Source of the DNA: a virus
IMG/VR virus record: IMGVR_UViG_3300021438_000057
Location: 1-29,472 of that record
DNA length: 29,472 nucleotides
Strand: one strand, 5' to 3'
In this document: positions 1 to 7,659 of the stretch, in pieces
Position numbering within the stretch: position 1 is the first letter of the stretch
Layout: every line of letters starts with the position of its first letter
Notes under the pieces: generated by a model
The model's database searches: none
The model's input: only the letters and a program-made list of their open reading frames with translations
What the model was told of the DNA's origin: nothing
Made by a program: the position numbers and the translations under genes

Positions 1-972
1 CTTGATTTCATCAAACAAATCATAAGGAACAGCACCAAGACGCTTGCCAACCCCTGGACTACTTGTGCGATACACTTGATTTTCAACTTCCTTGTTATGC
101 GCGTTAAGTACTGAGTTTACGCCTTGAGTTGCATTAACAAGAAACTTACCTGGATCTGCATTTTGAATGTTGTTAAAAATCTGTTTAATTGTTTGATCTT
201 TATCAACTTCATTTCCTTTTTCAAACAATCTATTAACCCATACTCTTGGATTAAAAGTGCTGGAATTTGTCAATTGTGCGTATTGAGTACCAGTTAAAAG
301 ATCTGGATACCGAGTAATCATTTCACTCAACTGAATTGCGTCATTTGACACAATGCTGTTTAGCGTCTTTATGAAATTGGTCTTCATAAAATCAGTTGCT
401 TCTTTGGACTTTTTTTCAAATCCAGCTAAATCGCCATTAGCTTTAAACTGCATGGCTTGATCATAAATATTTTGAGCCGTTTGAAGTTGCTCTTTTGCAA
501 TATCAAGATTTGGCTGTTTCTTTTTAAGAACATCCCAGTTTTCAGTAGCAATTTTATATTGTGGAGTTTCTTCAAATGGTTTTAATTTTCCAGCAAATTG
601 ATTATCTAACAATTTTGATTCATTTTTAATATACGACTGTGCAGCATTTTGCTCCATGCCGTATGAACTTAACTCAAGCAATCTGCTGTTAAGTCCATAA
701 TCAAGCATTGCCTTTTCGCGATTTATGTCGTGCTGAACAGCAGGATATTTTTTTAAATCTTCTGGAGTTGATTGAATTTCTTTGTTTAACGAATCAACAT
801 TAGATTGATACTGAGATTGAAGTGCCTGCTTTTGATCCAATAGCTGTTGTTGAACAACTTGTTGCTGTTGTGCCTTCATCTCAAGTGCAGCTTGAGCCAT
901 GGGCCGCACTGACTCTGGCGCATACTTCAAAACATTCGTATACGAATCTGGAAGTGTAAAATTAGAATCCAT
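1..972 (-). CDS. Gln-rich helical virion-type protein, C-terminus cut by window edge
   Basis: The frame is open from an ATG at 972 to base 1 (324 codons, no stop), so the C-terminal part lies outside the window. The protein starts MDSNFTLPDSYTN. Residues about 30-60 are very Gln-rich, and the rest is mostly charged, helix-favouring sequence with few cysteines. The start overlaps the end of the 221-aa gene by 11 nt, as is usual in this genome. It is the third protein in a row with Gln/Ala-rich helical composition at the end of the structural operon. In podoviruses that position is often held by internal virion (ejection) proteins. I see no enzymatic motif such as a transglycosylase in the visible part. 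Internal virion protein is inference from position and composition; I do not recognise the sequence. Confidence 0.75.
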   Translation of the reverse strand, partial: MDSNFTLPDSYTNVLKYAPESVRPMAQAALEMKAQQQQVVQQQLLDQKQALQSQYQSNVDSLNKEIQSTPEDLKKYPAVQHDINREKAMLDYGLNSRLLELSSYGMEQNAAQSYIKNESKLLDNQFAGKLKPFEETPQYKIATENWDVLKKKQPNLDIAKEQLQTAQNIYDQAMQFKANGDLAGFEKKSKEATDFMKTNFIKTLNSIVSNDAIQLSEMITRYPDLLTGTQYAQLTNSSTFNPRVWVNRLFEKGNEVDKDQTIKQIFNNIQNADPGKFLVNATQGVNSVLNAHNKEVENQVYRTSSPGVGKRLGAVPYDLFDEIK

Positions 973-1627
973 GAGTTTGAGAAAATCTGCTTGGAGTAAA
1001 TCCCTGTATTTGCATTGCTCCAGGTTGACTTCCAATCATAGGTTGAACTACACCGCCACCATATCCAGCATTTTTGTTGGGATACATTCCACCCAAATTA
1101 CCTTGCTGCAATACTGCCGCTGAACCTTGTATCCAAGGCATGGCTTGCTGACCTTCAATTTGCATTTTAGTGCGCTCAGATGCTGCTCGTTCTGCCTCTA
1201 GTGCCCTCCAGTTTTCTGCTGCAATACGATCTGATGCAAGTTGCTTTTCAGTATCAGTCTTTTGTTGAAGTGCGTTTTGTTGCAACGTCATTGGAATAAA
1301 CGTGGAAAACAAATTGTGCTTTTCTTTTGTTCCAAGATTGTCGGCTTGCATCAAAAACTGTTGAGCAGTGTCGGCATTTAAGCCAAGAGCTTTTTGAGCG
1401 ACAGGATTCTTGACCAAGTTCTCGTAAGCCTTGTTGGTCTGCTGCATCTCTTTATGCTTGGCGTAAGCATCTGCAACACTGGCGATACCCGCTCCAATGC
1501 CTTTAGCCATGCCCTCATAGCCAGCAAGCGTACTGTTGGCAATGCTCGCTCCAACTTGAGGCCAACCAGCACCCATCTGAGCCATTGCTGCTGGTGCTTG
1601 TCCTGCAAACATTTGTTCTGGTTTCAT
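962..1627 (-). CDS. Virion-associated protein, Ala/Gln/Gly-rich, unknown
   Basis: This is a 221-aa protein. The N-terminal ~55 residues are Ala/Gly-rich (MAQMGAGWPQVGASIANST, then GIGAGIASVADAYAKHKEMQ) with small-residue spacing that could form an amphipathic or membrane-active helix. The middle (about 60-150) is helical and rich in Gln, Lys and Glu. The C-terminus is Gly/Pro/Gln-rich and probably flexible. It starts 2 nt past the stop of the 356-aa gene and overlaps the next gene by 11 nt, so it is translationally coupled on both sides. By composition and place it looks like a small internal virion protein that could interact with membrane during DNA ejection. That role is inferred; no family is recognised. 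Confidence 0.75.
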   Translation of the reverse strand: MKPEQMFAGQAPAAMAQMGAGWPQVGASIANSTLAGYEGMAKGIGAGIASVADAYAKHKEMQQTNKAYENLVKNPVAQKALGLNADTAQQFLMQADNLGTKEKHNLFSTFIPMTLQQNALQQKTDTEKQLASDRIAAENWRALEAERAASERTKMQIEGQQAMPWIQGSAAVLQQGNLGGMYPNKNAGYGGGVVQPMIGSQPGAMQIQGFTPSRFSQTHGF

Positions 1628-1629
1628 AA

Positions 1630-2700
1630 TTAAGCAGCAATTTTAGAGTCCATCCATTTACGGATTATAGCTTTTAAGCGAGGCTTGTTGCTAATAAACT
1701 TAGCAAACTGTTCTCCAAATGCAATATACATAGCAAGTAGCCATTTAGGAGCATCATTTAACATCCAGTCACGGAATAACAACCAAGCTGGGTTTTCTTC
1801 GCCATAAACCTCGCGAGCTACCCAGCAAAACTTTATTGCGCCAAGTCCTCCACCAATAATCGAGCCAAACATACTGCTACGCCCTGCATTCTGTGCTGCT
1901 GCTGCCTGCTGCTGTGCGCCAGCATAGCCCATTTGAGCGTTGTACGCACCATAGATCGATCCCATGCCTGTCTGAGACTCTGGGTTGAAGTACTGTGGCC
2001 CAGCCTGCTGTTGAGCCATTAGTGAGGTCTGTGCCGTATTGCCAGCAAAGTTTTGGGCATACATGGGCTGCTGGTAGAACGAGGTTAGTGCAGCGCCAGA
2101 TTGTCCGCCGAGATGTGATGCAATTCCGCTCATCTGCTGCAAGCCTTGCGCTTGACGTTGCTGCTGAAATTGATAGCGGTTTAAGACACTGGAAAGATTA
2201 GCCTGTTGTCCAAGTGCAGTTCCGCGCCCAGCGTATCCAGACAAACTAGCTTGATCGATAGATCTTCGCTGTTCTGGAGTAAGTTGAAAATCATTCTGCA
2301 TCTGCTTTGCAAGATTGTTTTCGGCATAATCCTGCAAGGACTTGTTGATGCCATAAGTCCCTTGAGCCCTCTGAAAAGCTTGTATGTAGGTGGGCGCACG
2401 TTCCTGTAACCCTTGAAGCTGGTTTGCTTGCGTTTGTCTGGTGTACGCATTTTCAAGATCAGACATTCCAGGCTGCAACTGCTGATACGTTGCAAGTTGC
2501 GACTTAGCCTGCTGCGCCTGTATTTGGTTCTGAAGATCTTGATATTTGGGCTGATACTCGGCCTCCTTTTGGTACAATTGAGGAGCAAGGTCGATCTGTG
2601 CCTGTAGCACATTACGCATCGACTCTCCGTACTGTGGAGCGGCGGGAGCAGCAGGAGCAGATTGCTGCGGTGGGTTAAAAATACTAGATAGCCAGCTCAT
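1630..2700 (-). CDS. Gln-rich virion protein with glycine-zipper and conserved-looking C-terminal module
   Basis: This is a 356-aa protein. Residues about 1-230 are Gln/Ala-rich helical sequence (QYGESMRNVLQAQIDLAPQL, several AQQ runs). Around 275-290 is a small-residue segment (SMFGSIIGGGLGA) resembling a glycine zipper. The last ~65 residues differ from the rest: KFCWVAREVYGEENPAWLLF, then aromatic and basic sequence ending IIRKWMDSKIAA. I recall this CWVAREVYG-type ending as a module found at the end of otherwise unrelated phage virion proteins; this is memory, not a search. The gene sits in the tail and internal-virion end of the operon. A likely role is an internal or ejection protein with a membrane or assembly anchor at the C-terminus (inference). 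Confidence 0.8.
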   Translation of the reverse strand: MSWLSSIFNPPQQSAPAAPAAPQYGESMRNVLQAQIDLAPQLYQKEAEYQPKYQDLQNQIQAQQAKSQLATYQQLQPGMSDLENAYTRQTQANQLQGLQERAPTYIQAFQRAQGTYGINKSLQDYAENNLAKQMQNDFQLTPEQRRSIDQASLSGYAGRGTALGQQANLSSVLNRYQFQQQRQAQGLQQMSGIASHLGGQSGAALTSFYQQPMYAQNFAGNTAQTSLMAQQQAGPQYFNPESQTGMGSIYGAYNAQMGYAGAQQQAAAAQNAGRSSMFGSIIGGGLGAIKFCWVAREVYGEENPAWLLFRDWMLNDAPKWLLAMYIAFGEQFAKFISNKPRLKAIIRKWMDSKIAA

Positions 2701-2703
2701 AAT

Positions 2704-3252
2704 TTAGTTTCCGATAAAGTTAGCCATCACGATGATAGTCTGCCCAGTTGTTTCAAGTGGTTGTCCAAATGTTACCTGAAGTCTTGAGGAATCAACAGCA
2801 TCACTCCATGGATATGCGGTAGGTTTTCCAAACGAAACTGGAACAGCAACAGTGTCTTTTTGAACTGAAGATATGCCGTTCATGTTGTAGTAAATATTGG
2901 AAAAAGGTTGCAAGAAATTTACTGTAAAAATAGCACCACCAGATCCAGCAGTTACTAAATTAACCGCACTTACATTATTTTGATTTCTAATTATAATAGA
3001 ATTTCCATTGTAATTATACTCAAAGTAAACAAATGCACGAACAGGCTGAATATCAATGACACTCTGTACGGTTACCTTCTTTAGTGAATTGTTTTTAGAT
3101 ACCAAAAGAAGATCACTTCCACTTGCCAGTCCAGATGCTTGATCTGTGATTGCTCCAGACAAAAGGATAGCACCATCGACATGAGCGTTTAAATTGTCGC
3201 CCGTGACGACCATTCCAGTAGAGAAGGTAACTCCTTTTTGTATCTGCGACAT
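2704..3252 (-). CDS. Putative tail-associated / receptor-binding protein
   Basis: This is a 182-aa protein, predicted mostly beta-strand. Residues about 25-65 read ILLSGAITDQASGLASGSDL followed by LLVSKNNSLKKVTVQSVI. This resembles the adaptor segment at the N-terminus of the two fibre-like proteins at 9451-13104 and 14090-14779 (a 'D-x-hydrophobic-V...T-K' pattern). The remainder is Asn/Ser/Gly/Val-rich without catalytic motifs. It lies 1 nt downstream of the 647-aa tail gene's stop and 3 nt before the 356-aa gene. I read it as a small virion spike or fibre component. Moderate confidence in the class, none in a specific name. Confidence 0.75.
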   Translation of the reverse strand: MSQIQKGVTFSTGMVVTGDNLNAHVDGAILLSGAITDQASGLASGSDLLLVSKNNSLKKVTVQSVIDIQPVRAFVYFEYNYNGNSIIIRNQNNVSAVNLVTAGSGGAIFTVNFLQPFSNIYYNMNGISSVQKDTVAVPVSFGKPTAYPWSDAVDSSRLQVTFGQPLETTGQTIIVMANFIGN

Positions 3253-3253
3253 A

Positions 3254-5197
3254 TTATTCCTCGGAAATCATGTTTCTGTTAGCAACGATGGCATAGATCA
3301 CAGCAGTTTTCAATGCTGGTCTTCCTGTGATGAATTGTACTTCAGAATCCATGCACGCGCCTCTAAGGCCGATTCTTGGACGCAATGTTGAATCTGCGGT
3401 AGTTGATCCAGTAAACTCGTATTCCATAATAAAGTCAGCAATGTCAGGATCATGTGTTCTTATTAGGATTTTGATGAAGTCACCAGCTATGTTGTTAAAC
3501 TGGTATTCAGCACGGGAAAACCGCTTTTCATTGACGTTGTCAAAGGTGTACTGCCTAGACCGTATCCTTGCGTCAATCGGGATTGTTTGAAGTGTGTCTG
3601 GAGTCAGCGTTGCTGGTAATACAAAATCAAGCACAGGATTGCCAAACAATGGCGAAAATTCGTCACCACTTTCCGATTCTTCTGTTAAAAAGATGCCACC
3701 ATACGAGGATGTCCCCGTGAACCTAGTCAGTATGAACAGCCGTCTTTTTTGCTGATACTGACACACGGCATAGTTGTCAATGTACAGCCCATCTGGGTAG
3801 GTATCTATCGTCTCCCATGCTTGATTTAACGTGTTGTACACGATAATCGCATTTGGTCGTGCGCTTCCATTGATTGGAAGTGCCATAAAAAATCTGTTGT
3901 CGTAGTAACTCGACACGGTCTTACCAGCAGCATTGAAGTTTACAGAATCAAAGAAGTCATCAATTGGCTCACTAAGCGGAAGCGTGTTGCCAACCAGTTT
4001 AAGGTCAAGAGCTGGAGTAAGCATGTTTACTCCCTTGCCAGACATGAAGAATATGAACTGTCCAGCACTTGCAATGCTTTTCCTAGACAAGCAACCCACT
4101 TGAGTAGTGACCACGGTCACTTGGCTTTGGTCTGGAGCAGTAGGATCAAAACGTGGATCAAGGTATGCAACGTAAATAGACTTCTGCATGAAAACCACAA
4201 ACTGGTTTTCGATCCAAGGCAGTACGCCAACAATAGTGTCGTTACCACCTTGATTGATAATAAAGTTATTTAACGTAAAATCAAATACGTCAGATAATAT
4301 ATCGCTAACTACAATCTCTGTTCTTGATACCTTGCAAACAAGTCGATTCTGAAAATAGAAACCAAAGTCAGCGGGAGGTACAGATCCAGTACCAGCATCG
4401 TCTACACCTTCAGTAGTTTGACTGTTTCCGAGTATGGAAGACTGCTTTGCTAGCGTGACTAGGTTTGTCTCAGAGTCCCAAATCAACGGTGGCTTTACCT
4501 TAACGCAACAAGAATTTACAGTTTGAGCAGGTATAGTTGCGCTGGTTGTATTCTTGAAGCTAAAAGTAAATCCGCTAGAACTTGCTGATCCAATAATATA
4601 ACTATTATTAACAGATTTTGCGCCAGTTGTGTTGATGTTAAAAATGGTTACCTCATTACCATTGGCATACCCAGTTAAGACATTTCCATTAACTGTTGTT
4701 GCGGTGATTGTCTTAGTTTCACCAACTTGAACCTCTGGAATGTCTAAGCTTAATCCAGCAGTTTCCGAGGTGATTCCAGTGCCAATCCGAGGATTTGTTT
4801 CCTCTCCTCTCCAAACGTAAAGACGACCAAGTGCTTGAGTCACCTCTGCAACATCATCAACCTCAATAATACGACCAGCAGGAAAGAAGTACTCTGCCGT
4901 TGCTGCCGTGGAAGTGTTGTAAAAATAAAGGAAGTCTTTAAAAATTAAGACGATATTATCATCTCCATTTTTATCCACAAATACACCAGATCCAACCATG
5001 ATCTCAGACAACAAAGTGTCATCTGTGAGCCGCTTTGTGCCCTTACGAGGCTGCGCTGTGCCTCGTTGCAACCTTACATTCCTAGAAGCCTGTGCATATC
5101 CTGGCTGTAGATTTGACGGGTCGAGACGACTGTTAAATCCAATGAAGTTGTTATCAACTTCTTGTAAGACATTCGTTGCAGCTTCAGGCTTAGGCAT
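3254..5197 (-). CDS. Tail nozzle / DNA-stabilisation-type protein (podovirus tail)
   Basis: This is a 647-aa beta-rich protein. The N-terminus carries the pattern typical of such tail proteins: NFIGFNSRLDPSNLQPGYAQ, then ASRNVRLQRGTAQPRKGTKR. The middle has the usual 'source/start-up message' style motif: TQVGCLSRKSIASAGQFIFF, then MSGKGVNML. Later comes a SYYDNRFFMALPI segment and an IVYNTLNQAWETID strand pair, typical of propeller-like blades in podovirus nozzle or stabilisation proteins. Length fits this group. It probably forms the distal tail tube below the portal and adaptor complex. The start at 5197 (ATG 2 nt from the neighbour's end) leaves the conserved N-terminus complete. Class is fairly sure; the exact homologue is not determined. 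Confidence 0.85.
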   Translation of the reverse strand: MPKPEAATNVLQEVDNNFIGFNSRLDPSNLQPGYAQASRNVRLQRGTAQPRKGTKRLTDDTLLSEIMVGSGVFVDKNGDDNIVLIFKDFLYFYNTSTAATAEYFFPAGRIIEVDDVAEVTQALGRLYVWRGEETNPRIGTGITSETAGLSLDIPEVQVGETKTITATTVNGNVLTGYANGNEVTIFNINTTGAKSVNNSYIIGSASSSGFTFSFKNTTSATIPAQTVNSCCVKVKPPLIWDSETNLVTLAKQSSILGNSQTTEGVDDAGTGSVPPADFGFYFQNRLVCKVSRTEIVVSDILSDVFDFTLNNFIINQGGNDTIVGVLPWIENQFVVFMQKSIYVAYLDPRFDPTAPDQSQVTVVTTQVGCLSRKSIASAGQFIFFMSGKGVNMLTPALDLKLVGNTLPLSEPIDDFFDSVNFNAAGKTVSSYYDNRFFMALPINGSARPNAIIVYNTLNQAWETIDTYPDGLYIDNYAVCQYQQKRRLFILTRFTGTSSYGGIFLTEESESGDEFSPLFGNPVLDFVLPATLTPDTLQTIPIDARIRSRQYTFDNVNEKRFSRAEYQFNNIAGDFIKILIRTHDPDIADFIMEYEFTGSTTADSTLRPRIGLRGACMDSEVQFITGRPALKTAVIYAIVANRNMISEE

Positions 5198-5198
5198 A

Positions 5199-5513
5199 CT
5201 AAGATTTCATCGAACGCGGCCCTTGACGCACCCAAGTGGTGGTCATTGCTGGTTCTTGCTGTTGTTCACTATCCTCAGCAGCATTATCAACAATCATACG
5301 GTCAATCAATTTGATGGCAGATTGAAGAGTGTCACGCAGATCAAGCATAGTTTGAGTTTCCATGCTTTCGTGTTCTGACTCCATGTCATCCTCTTCTCCG
5401 TAACCGCAATCAGAACAACAGCCATTTGAGCCAATTGGACTGCCACAATCTGGGCAATAATTCTTAGAAGAAACAGCTCCAAGTGAACCAAGCGCAAGCA
5501 TCAATTTTTTCAT
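5199..5513 (-). CDS. Small zinc-ribbon protein
   Basis: This is a 104-aa protein. After a hydrophobic N-terminus (KLMLALGSLGAVSS) come two CxxC knuckles, CPDCGSPIGSNGCCSDCG (about residues 20-37), the classic zinc-ribbon layout with an extra Cys. An acidic stretch follows (GEEDDMESEHE), then a helix (LRDTLQSAIKLIDRMI), then a basic end. The hydrophobic N-terminus could be a weak signal or membrane anchor. It lies directly upstream of the 647-aa tail gene with 1 nt between them, so it is probably cotranscribed with it. A candidate promoter is just upstream (5532-5559). Metal binding is clear from the pattern; the role is unknown. Confidence 0.75.
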   Translation of the reverse strand: MKKLMLALGSLGAVSSKNYCPDCGSPIGSNGCCSDCGYGEEDDMESEHESMETQTMLDLRDTLQSAIKLIDRMIVDNAAEDSEQQQEPAMTTTWVRQGPRSMKS

Positions 5514-5531
5514 AAAACAAGATCTTTCGAG

Positions 5532-5559
5532 AATATATACATAAACTAAAACAAATCAA
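5532..5559 (-). promoter_or_regulatory. Candidate sigma70-like promoter
   Basis: On the minus strand TTGATT (5559-5554) and TATATT (5537-5532) are separated by 16 nt, 18 nt upstream of the start of the zinc-ribbon gene at 5513. The surrounding 55-base gap is AT-rich and is one of few gaps between structural genes. A related string, TTGATTTTAGTT, occurs in the gap before the scaffold gene. No transcription evidence; weak by itself. Confidence 0.3.
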
Positions 5560-5568
5560 CCAAACTAT

Positions 5569-5835
5569 CTAGCCCTGCGGTATGCGATAATAAGTTGTCA
5601 CTATAATTTTCCCATCAGTTCTAGCAAATTTGAATTTGCGAGATTCAGCATTTTTGTCTTTGAGAATCTTACGAATTGTTTGGTGATCACGTTCAGTTTG
5701 TTCGCAAATTTCACTCATTGTATACCATCCTTTCCCTTCTGGAGGAAATGGAACATTAACTTCATCAACCAATTGTTGCAACCAGCTTATACTGGAAGGC
5801 GGAATGTCCCGCTCTTTGTTTCTTTTGCTAGCCAT
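5569..5835 (-). CDS. Small winged-helix/HTH-like DNA-binding protein
   Basis: This is an 88-aa basic protein. Residues about 40-65 read YTMSEICEQTERDHQTIRKI, which fits a helix-turn-helix ('-S-E-I-x..-D-x-x-T-I-R-K-' recognition helix). The following DGKIIVTTYYRIP could form the beta-wing. The start overlaps the end of the metallophosphoesterase gene by 49 nt in a different frame. That is long for this genome, but the HTH-like sequence and the lack of any other good ATG support it. It could be a small regulator of late genes. The target is unknown. Confidence 0.7.
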   Translation of the reverse strand: MASKRNKERDIPPSSISWLQQLVDEVNVPFPPEGKGWYTMSEICEQTERDHQTIRKILKDKNAESRKFKFARTDGKIIVTTYYRIPQG

Positions 5836-6530
5836 ATTTGAGTTTCGTTATCGCAATATTCCCCCCAAGCAAAACCTCTGCTCCAGGACGATGTTGCTCG
5901 GCGGTTTGCTGCATAGCCTGCCTGCTTGGGATCACCGAGCCAACCTGTGCAGTAGCCCGTTGGATGCGCTCGGTTACGTCCCTCGGCCTGACTTACCCTG
6001 TGTAAATGTGCGATTAGTACCTTATTGTGCTGATTGCTACAAATAGCTTCTGCATGATCTCTTACGGCCATTTCGTTGACCATATAGCCATGACCTGCGA
6101 GCGTATCTCCAAATGAATACCATCCGTCCTGAAAATTGTAATCTATCACTTTGCATTTAATTTCTCGCGCACGATCTTGAATTTGTTGATATACTCTACA
6201 TGCTAAGGCAGAAACGATGGCTTTAGGCGACTCCATCAAATGTCGGAGTCGAGCCTCATGGTTGCCGAGTAAATAAACCTGTGGGCGAAGTTGAGATAAA
6301 AACGCTAACCCATCGTTAAGGTCACCTTCTGGATCAGCAGCTTCATCTGCGCTACCAGCAGCTCCAGTGCGAAGGCATGCCAAGTCAATAGCATCACCAA
6401 GATGAATAGTAAGCTGTGGTTTAAACCGTTCTTTAAACGTCAATACTTGGCGCAATAACGCTTGATCTGCCATGTGCCCGTGAGAGCAACCAACCGCTAG
6501 GAATCTCTTCCATTTGCGAGTTATGTTCAT
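5787..6530 (-). CDS. Calcineurin-like metallophosphoesterase
   Basis: This 247-aa protein has the motif series of the metallophosphoesterase family. They are GCSHGH at 14-19 (motif I, but with Cys where Asp is expected), LGDAID with GDxxD at 45-49, GNHE at 89-92, AGHG with His at 147, and AHLH at 175-177 (GHxH-like). The family uses these residues to bind two metal ions and hydrolyse phosphomonoesters or diesters; phage members can act on nucleotides or DNA ends. The start overlaps the stop of the lysozyme gene by 4 nt (ATGA). Its place between lysis and tail genes does not explain its job. Fold assignment is strong; substrate and full activity are uncertain because of the motif I change. Confidence 0.85.
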   Translation of the reverse strand: MNITRKWKRFLAVGCSHGHMADQALLRQVLTFKERFKPQLTIHLGDAIDLACLRTGAAGSADEAADPEGDLNDGLAFLSQLRPQVYLLGNHEARLRHLMESPKAIVSALACRVYQQIQDRAREIKCKVIDYNFQDGWYSFGDTLAGHGYMVNEMAVRDHAEAICSNQHNKVLIAHLHRVSQAEGRNRAHPTGYCTGWLGDPKQAGYAANRRATSSWSRGFAWGEYCDNETQIWLAKETKSGTFRLPV

Positions 6531-7111
6531 GCAGTTGTAAATAAATCTGCTTCACGATCACGCCTATCACGCAAGCCACGGGTATCGGGCCATAGTCGTT
6601 TCATTCCACGAAACAAATCGGGAATCTTATCAAGGTCATCGCTTGCTAGTGCTTTTTGAATATCCAGCATCTCTTGCCTTCGTGGCCCATTCAAAGAACT
6701 GCCACGATTAAACACTAAAGACAATAATGCAGCAGTTTGCTCTGGTTCAAGCGAATCAGCTTGAGGATAAATCTTAAGCATTTGTGCATAAAACTTTGGA
6801 ATGGTCACATCTCTAAACACTTCCAATGCTGCGCTCCACGGAATAACCATATCCTTAATCAATGGCAATTTAGCGTGCGCTTCTTCACCTTTAAGTCCAG
6901 ATACAGCAACTAGTCTGGCTAAATCAATTCTATCTACATGACCACTCCAATCGCGGCTGATCTCGCTTGCTTGATTATATCCGCAGTCATACCCCACGCC
7001 TACGGTGATCCCGCTTGCCTCTCCAGGCCATTCAGGATGCTTGTTGTACTCGCTTTGTCCGCCTGTTTCTTGGTCGATTATGAACTGTATTCCTTTGCTG
7101 TTTAGATTCAT
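6527..7111 (-). CDS. Endolysin: T4/pesticin-like lysozyme
   Basis: This is a 194-aa protein from ATG 7111 (MNLNSKGIQFIIDQETGG). A longer reading to 7171 adds a hydrophobic 20-residue N-terminus but starts inside the neighbour without added support. E15 in the DQETGG motif is the likely catalytic glutamate. T36 and D42 in GITVGVGYD match the Thr-x5-Asp spacing of pesticin and T4-type muramidases. The C-terminal half has LLSLVFNRG, a helix typical of these lysozymes (as in LxSFxFNxG). It should cleave peptidoglycan glycan strands. It ends with an ATGA overlap with the phosphoesterase gene, and its N-terminal 80 nt overlap the preceding membrane-protein gene. It lacks a clear signal peptide from the 7111 start, so release would need a holin. 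Confidence 0.85.
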   Translation of the reverse strand: MNLNSKGIQFIIDQETGGQSEYNKHPEWPGEASGITVGVGYDCGYNQASEISRDWSGHVDRIDLARLVAVSGLKGEEAHAKLPLIKDMVIPWSAALEVFRDVTIPKFYAQMLKIYPQADSLEPEQTAALLSLVFNRGSSLNGPRRQEMLDIQKALASDDLDKIPDLFRGMKRLWPDTRGLRDRRDREADLFTTA

Positions 7112-7394
7112 GGAAAGGTTTTGGTTTCGGAAAAAGTAGTGCAACAGAAATAAAATTACATGCAACAGCAAAACTCATAAGAGTTTCAGTTAGAGTTGGA
7201 TCATAGGCTGTAATTATGTTTCCAATTGCTGCACAGATAGTTATGCAAAGTCCAGCCTTGCGAATAAAACACAATAAAGGAGAATCGTGAACGCCACTTC
7301 CCTTGTCTAGCCAGATGCGCCATAGCAGATAATACACTGCACAGGCTGTGCAGGCATTAGCGACCGCGTTTAGTAAGATGTTCGGCGTCCACAT
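7032..7394 (-). CDS. Three-TM holin-like small membrane protein
   Basis: The start at 7394 (MWTPNILLN) gives 120 aa; an upstream ATG at 7484 would run deep into the previous gene. Three hydrophobic segments are visible: about 5-30 (AVANACTACAVYYLLWRIW), 40-65 (AGLCITICAAIGNIITAY) and 70-90 (MSFAVACNFISVALLF). A strongly basic tail follows (KPFHESKQQRNTVHNRPRN...). This is the topology of small holins with a cytoplasmic charged tail. The tail coding region overlaps the lysozyme start by 80 nt in another frame, and the start overlaps the previous membrane gene by 38 nt. The function is inferred from location and topology; it could instead be an antiholin or other lysis accessory. Confidence 0.65.
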   Translation of the reverse strand: MWTPNILLNAVANACTACAVYYLLWRIWLDKGSGVHDSPLLCFIRKAGLCITICAAIGNIITAYDPTLTETLMSFAVACNFISVALLFPKPKPFHESKQQRNTVHNRPRNRRTKRVQQAS

Positions 7395-7659
7395 ATTTAT
7401 TGACGATTCGTTCAACAACTCGTAATCCTGCGAAACCGAGTAAAAATGCAGTGGCATAACTATATTGTGTTTCGTTGCTGACATTGATCCACTTTAAAAC
7501 AAGTGGAGTTAGATAGTTTGCCGATGCTGCACCACCAATAATTGAAACAGCAGACTGCCAGATGGTCTGCTTTTCGTGCCTAGCAGAAGTCGTAAGCAAC
7601 GCACCAAACAAACCGGCAATAGCTAAAGATGCATCAACTCCGTATTCTTTTAAGCTCAT
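7357..7659 (-). CDS. Small membrane protein, holin/antiholin candidate
   Basis: Starting at 7659 (MSLKEYGVDASLAIAGLFG) gives 100 aa. That start overlaps the upstream stop by 4 nt (ATGA), which supports it over the longer reading to 7761. Hydrophobic segments lie at about 8-24 (VDASLAIAGLFGALL), 33-52 (SAVSIIGGAASANYLTPLVL) and 67-80 (YATAFLLGFAGLRVV). The C-terminus is charged (VNKYVDAEHLTKRGR). It lies between a 3TM-holin-type gene and another small membrane gene, just ahead of the lysozyme. It resembles LydA-like holins in general shape, but I do not claim the family. Membrane protein of the lysis cassette: likely. Exact role: unknown. Confidence 0.7.
   Translation of the reverse strand: MSLKEYGVDASLAIAGLFGALLTTSARHEKQTIWQSAVSIIGGAASANYLTPLVLKWINVSNETQYSYATAFLLGFAGLRVVERIVNKYVDAEHLTKRGR

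Noticed and set aside
899-1123. Plus-strand open frames across the window (here and many others up to 244 aa)
   Set aside because: All lie antisense to well-supported minus-strand genes, have odd composition and no recognisable domains; the long ones mirror Ala/Thr-rich or capsid genes.
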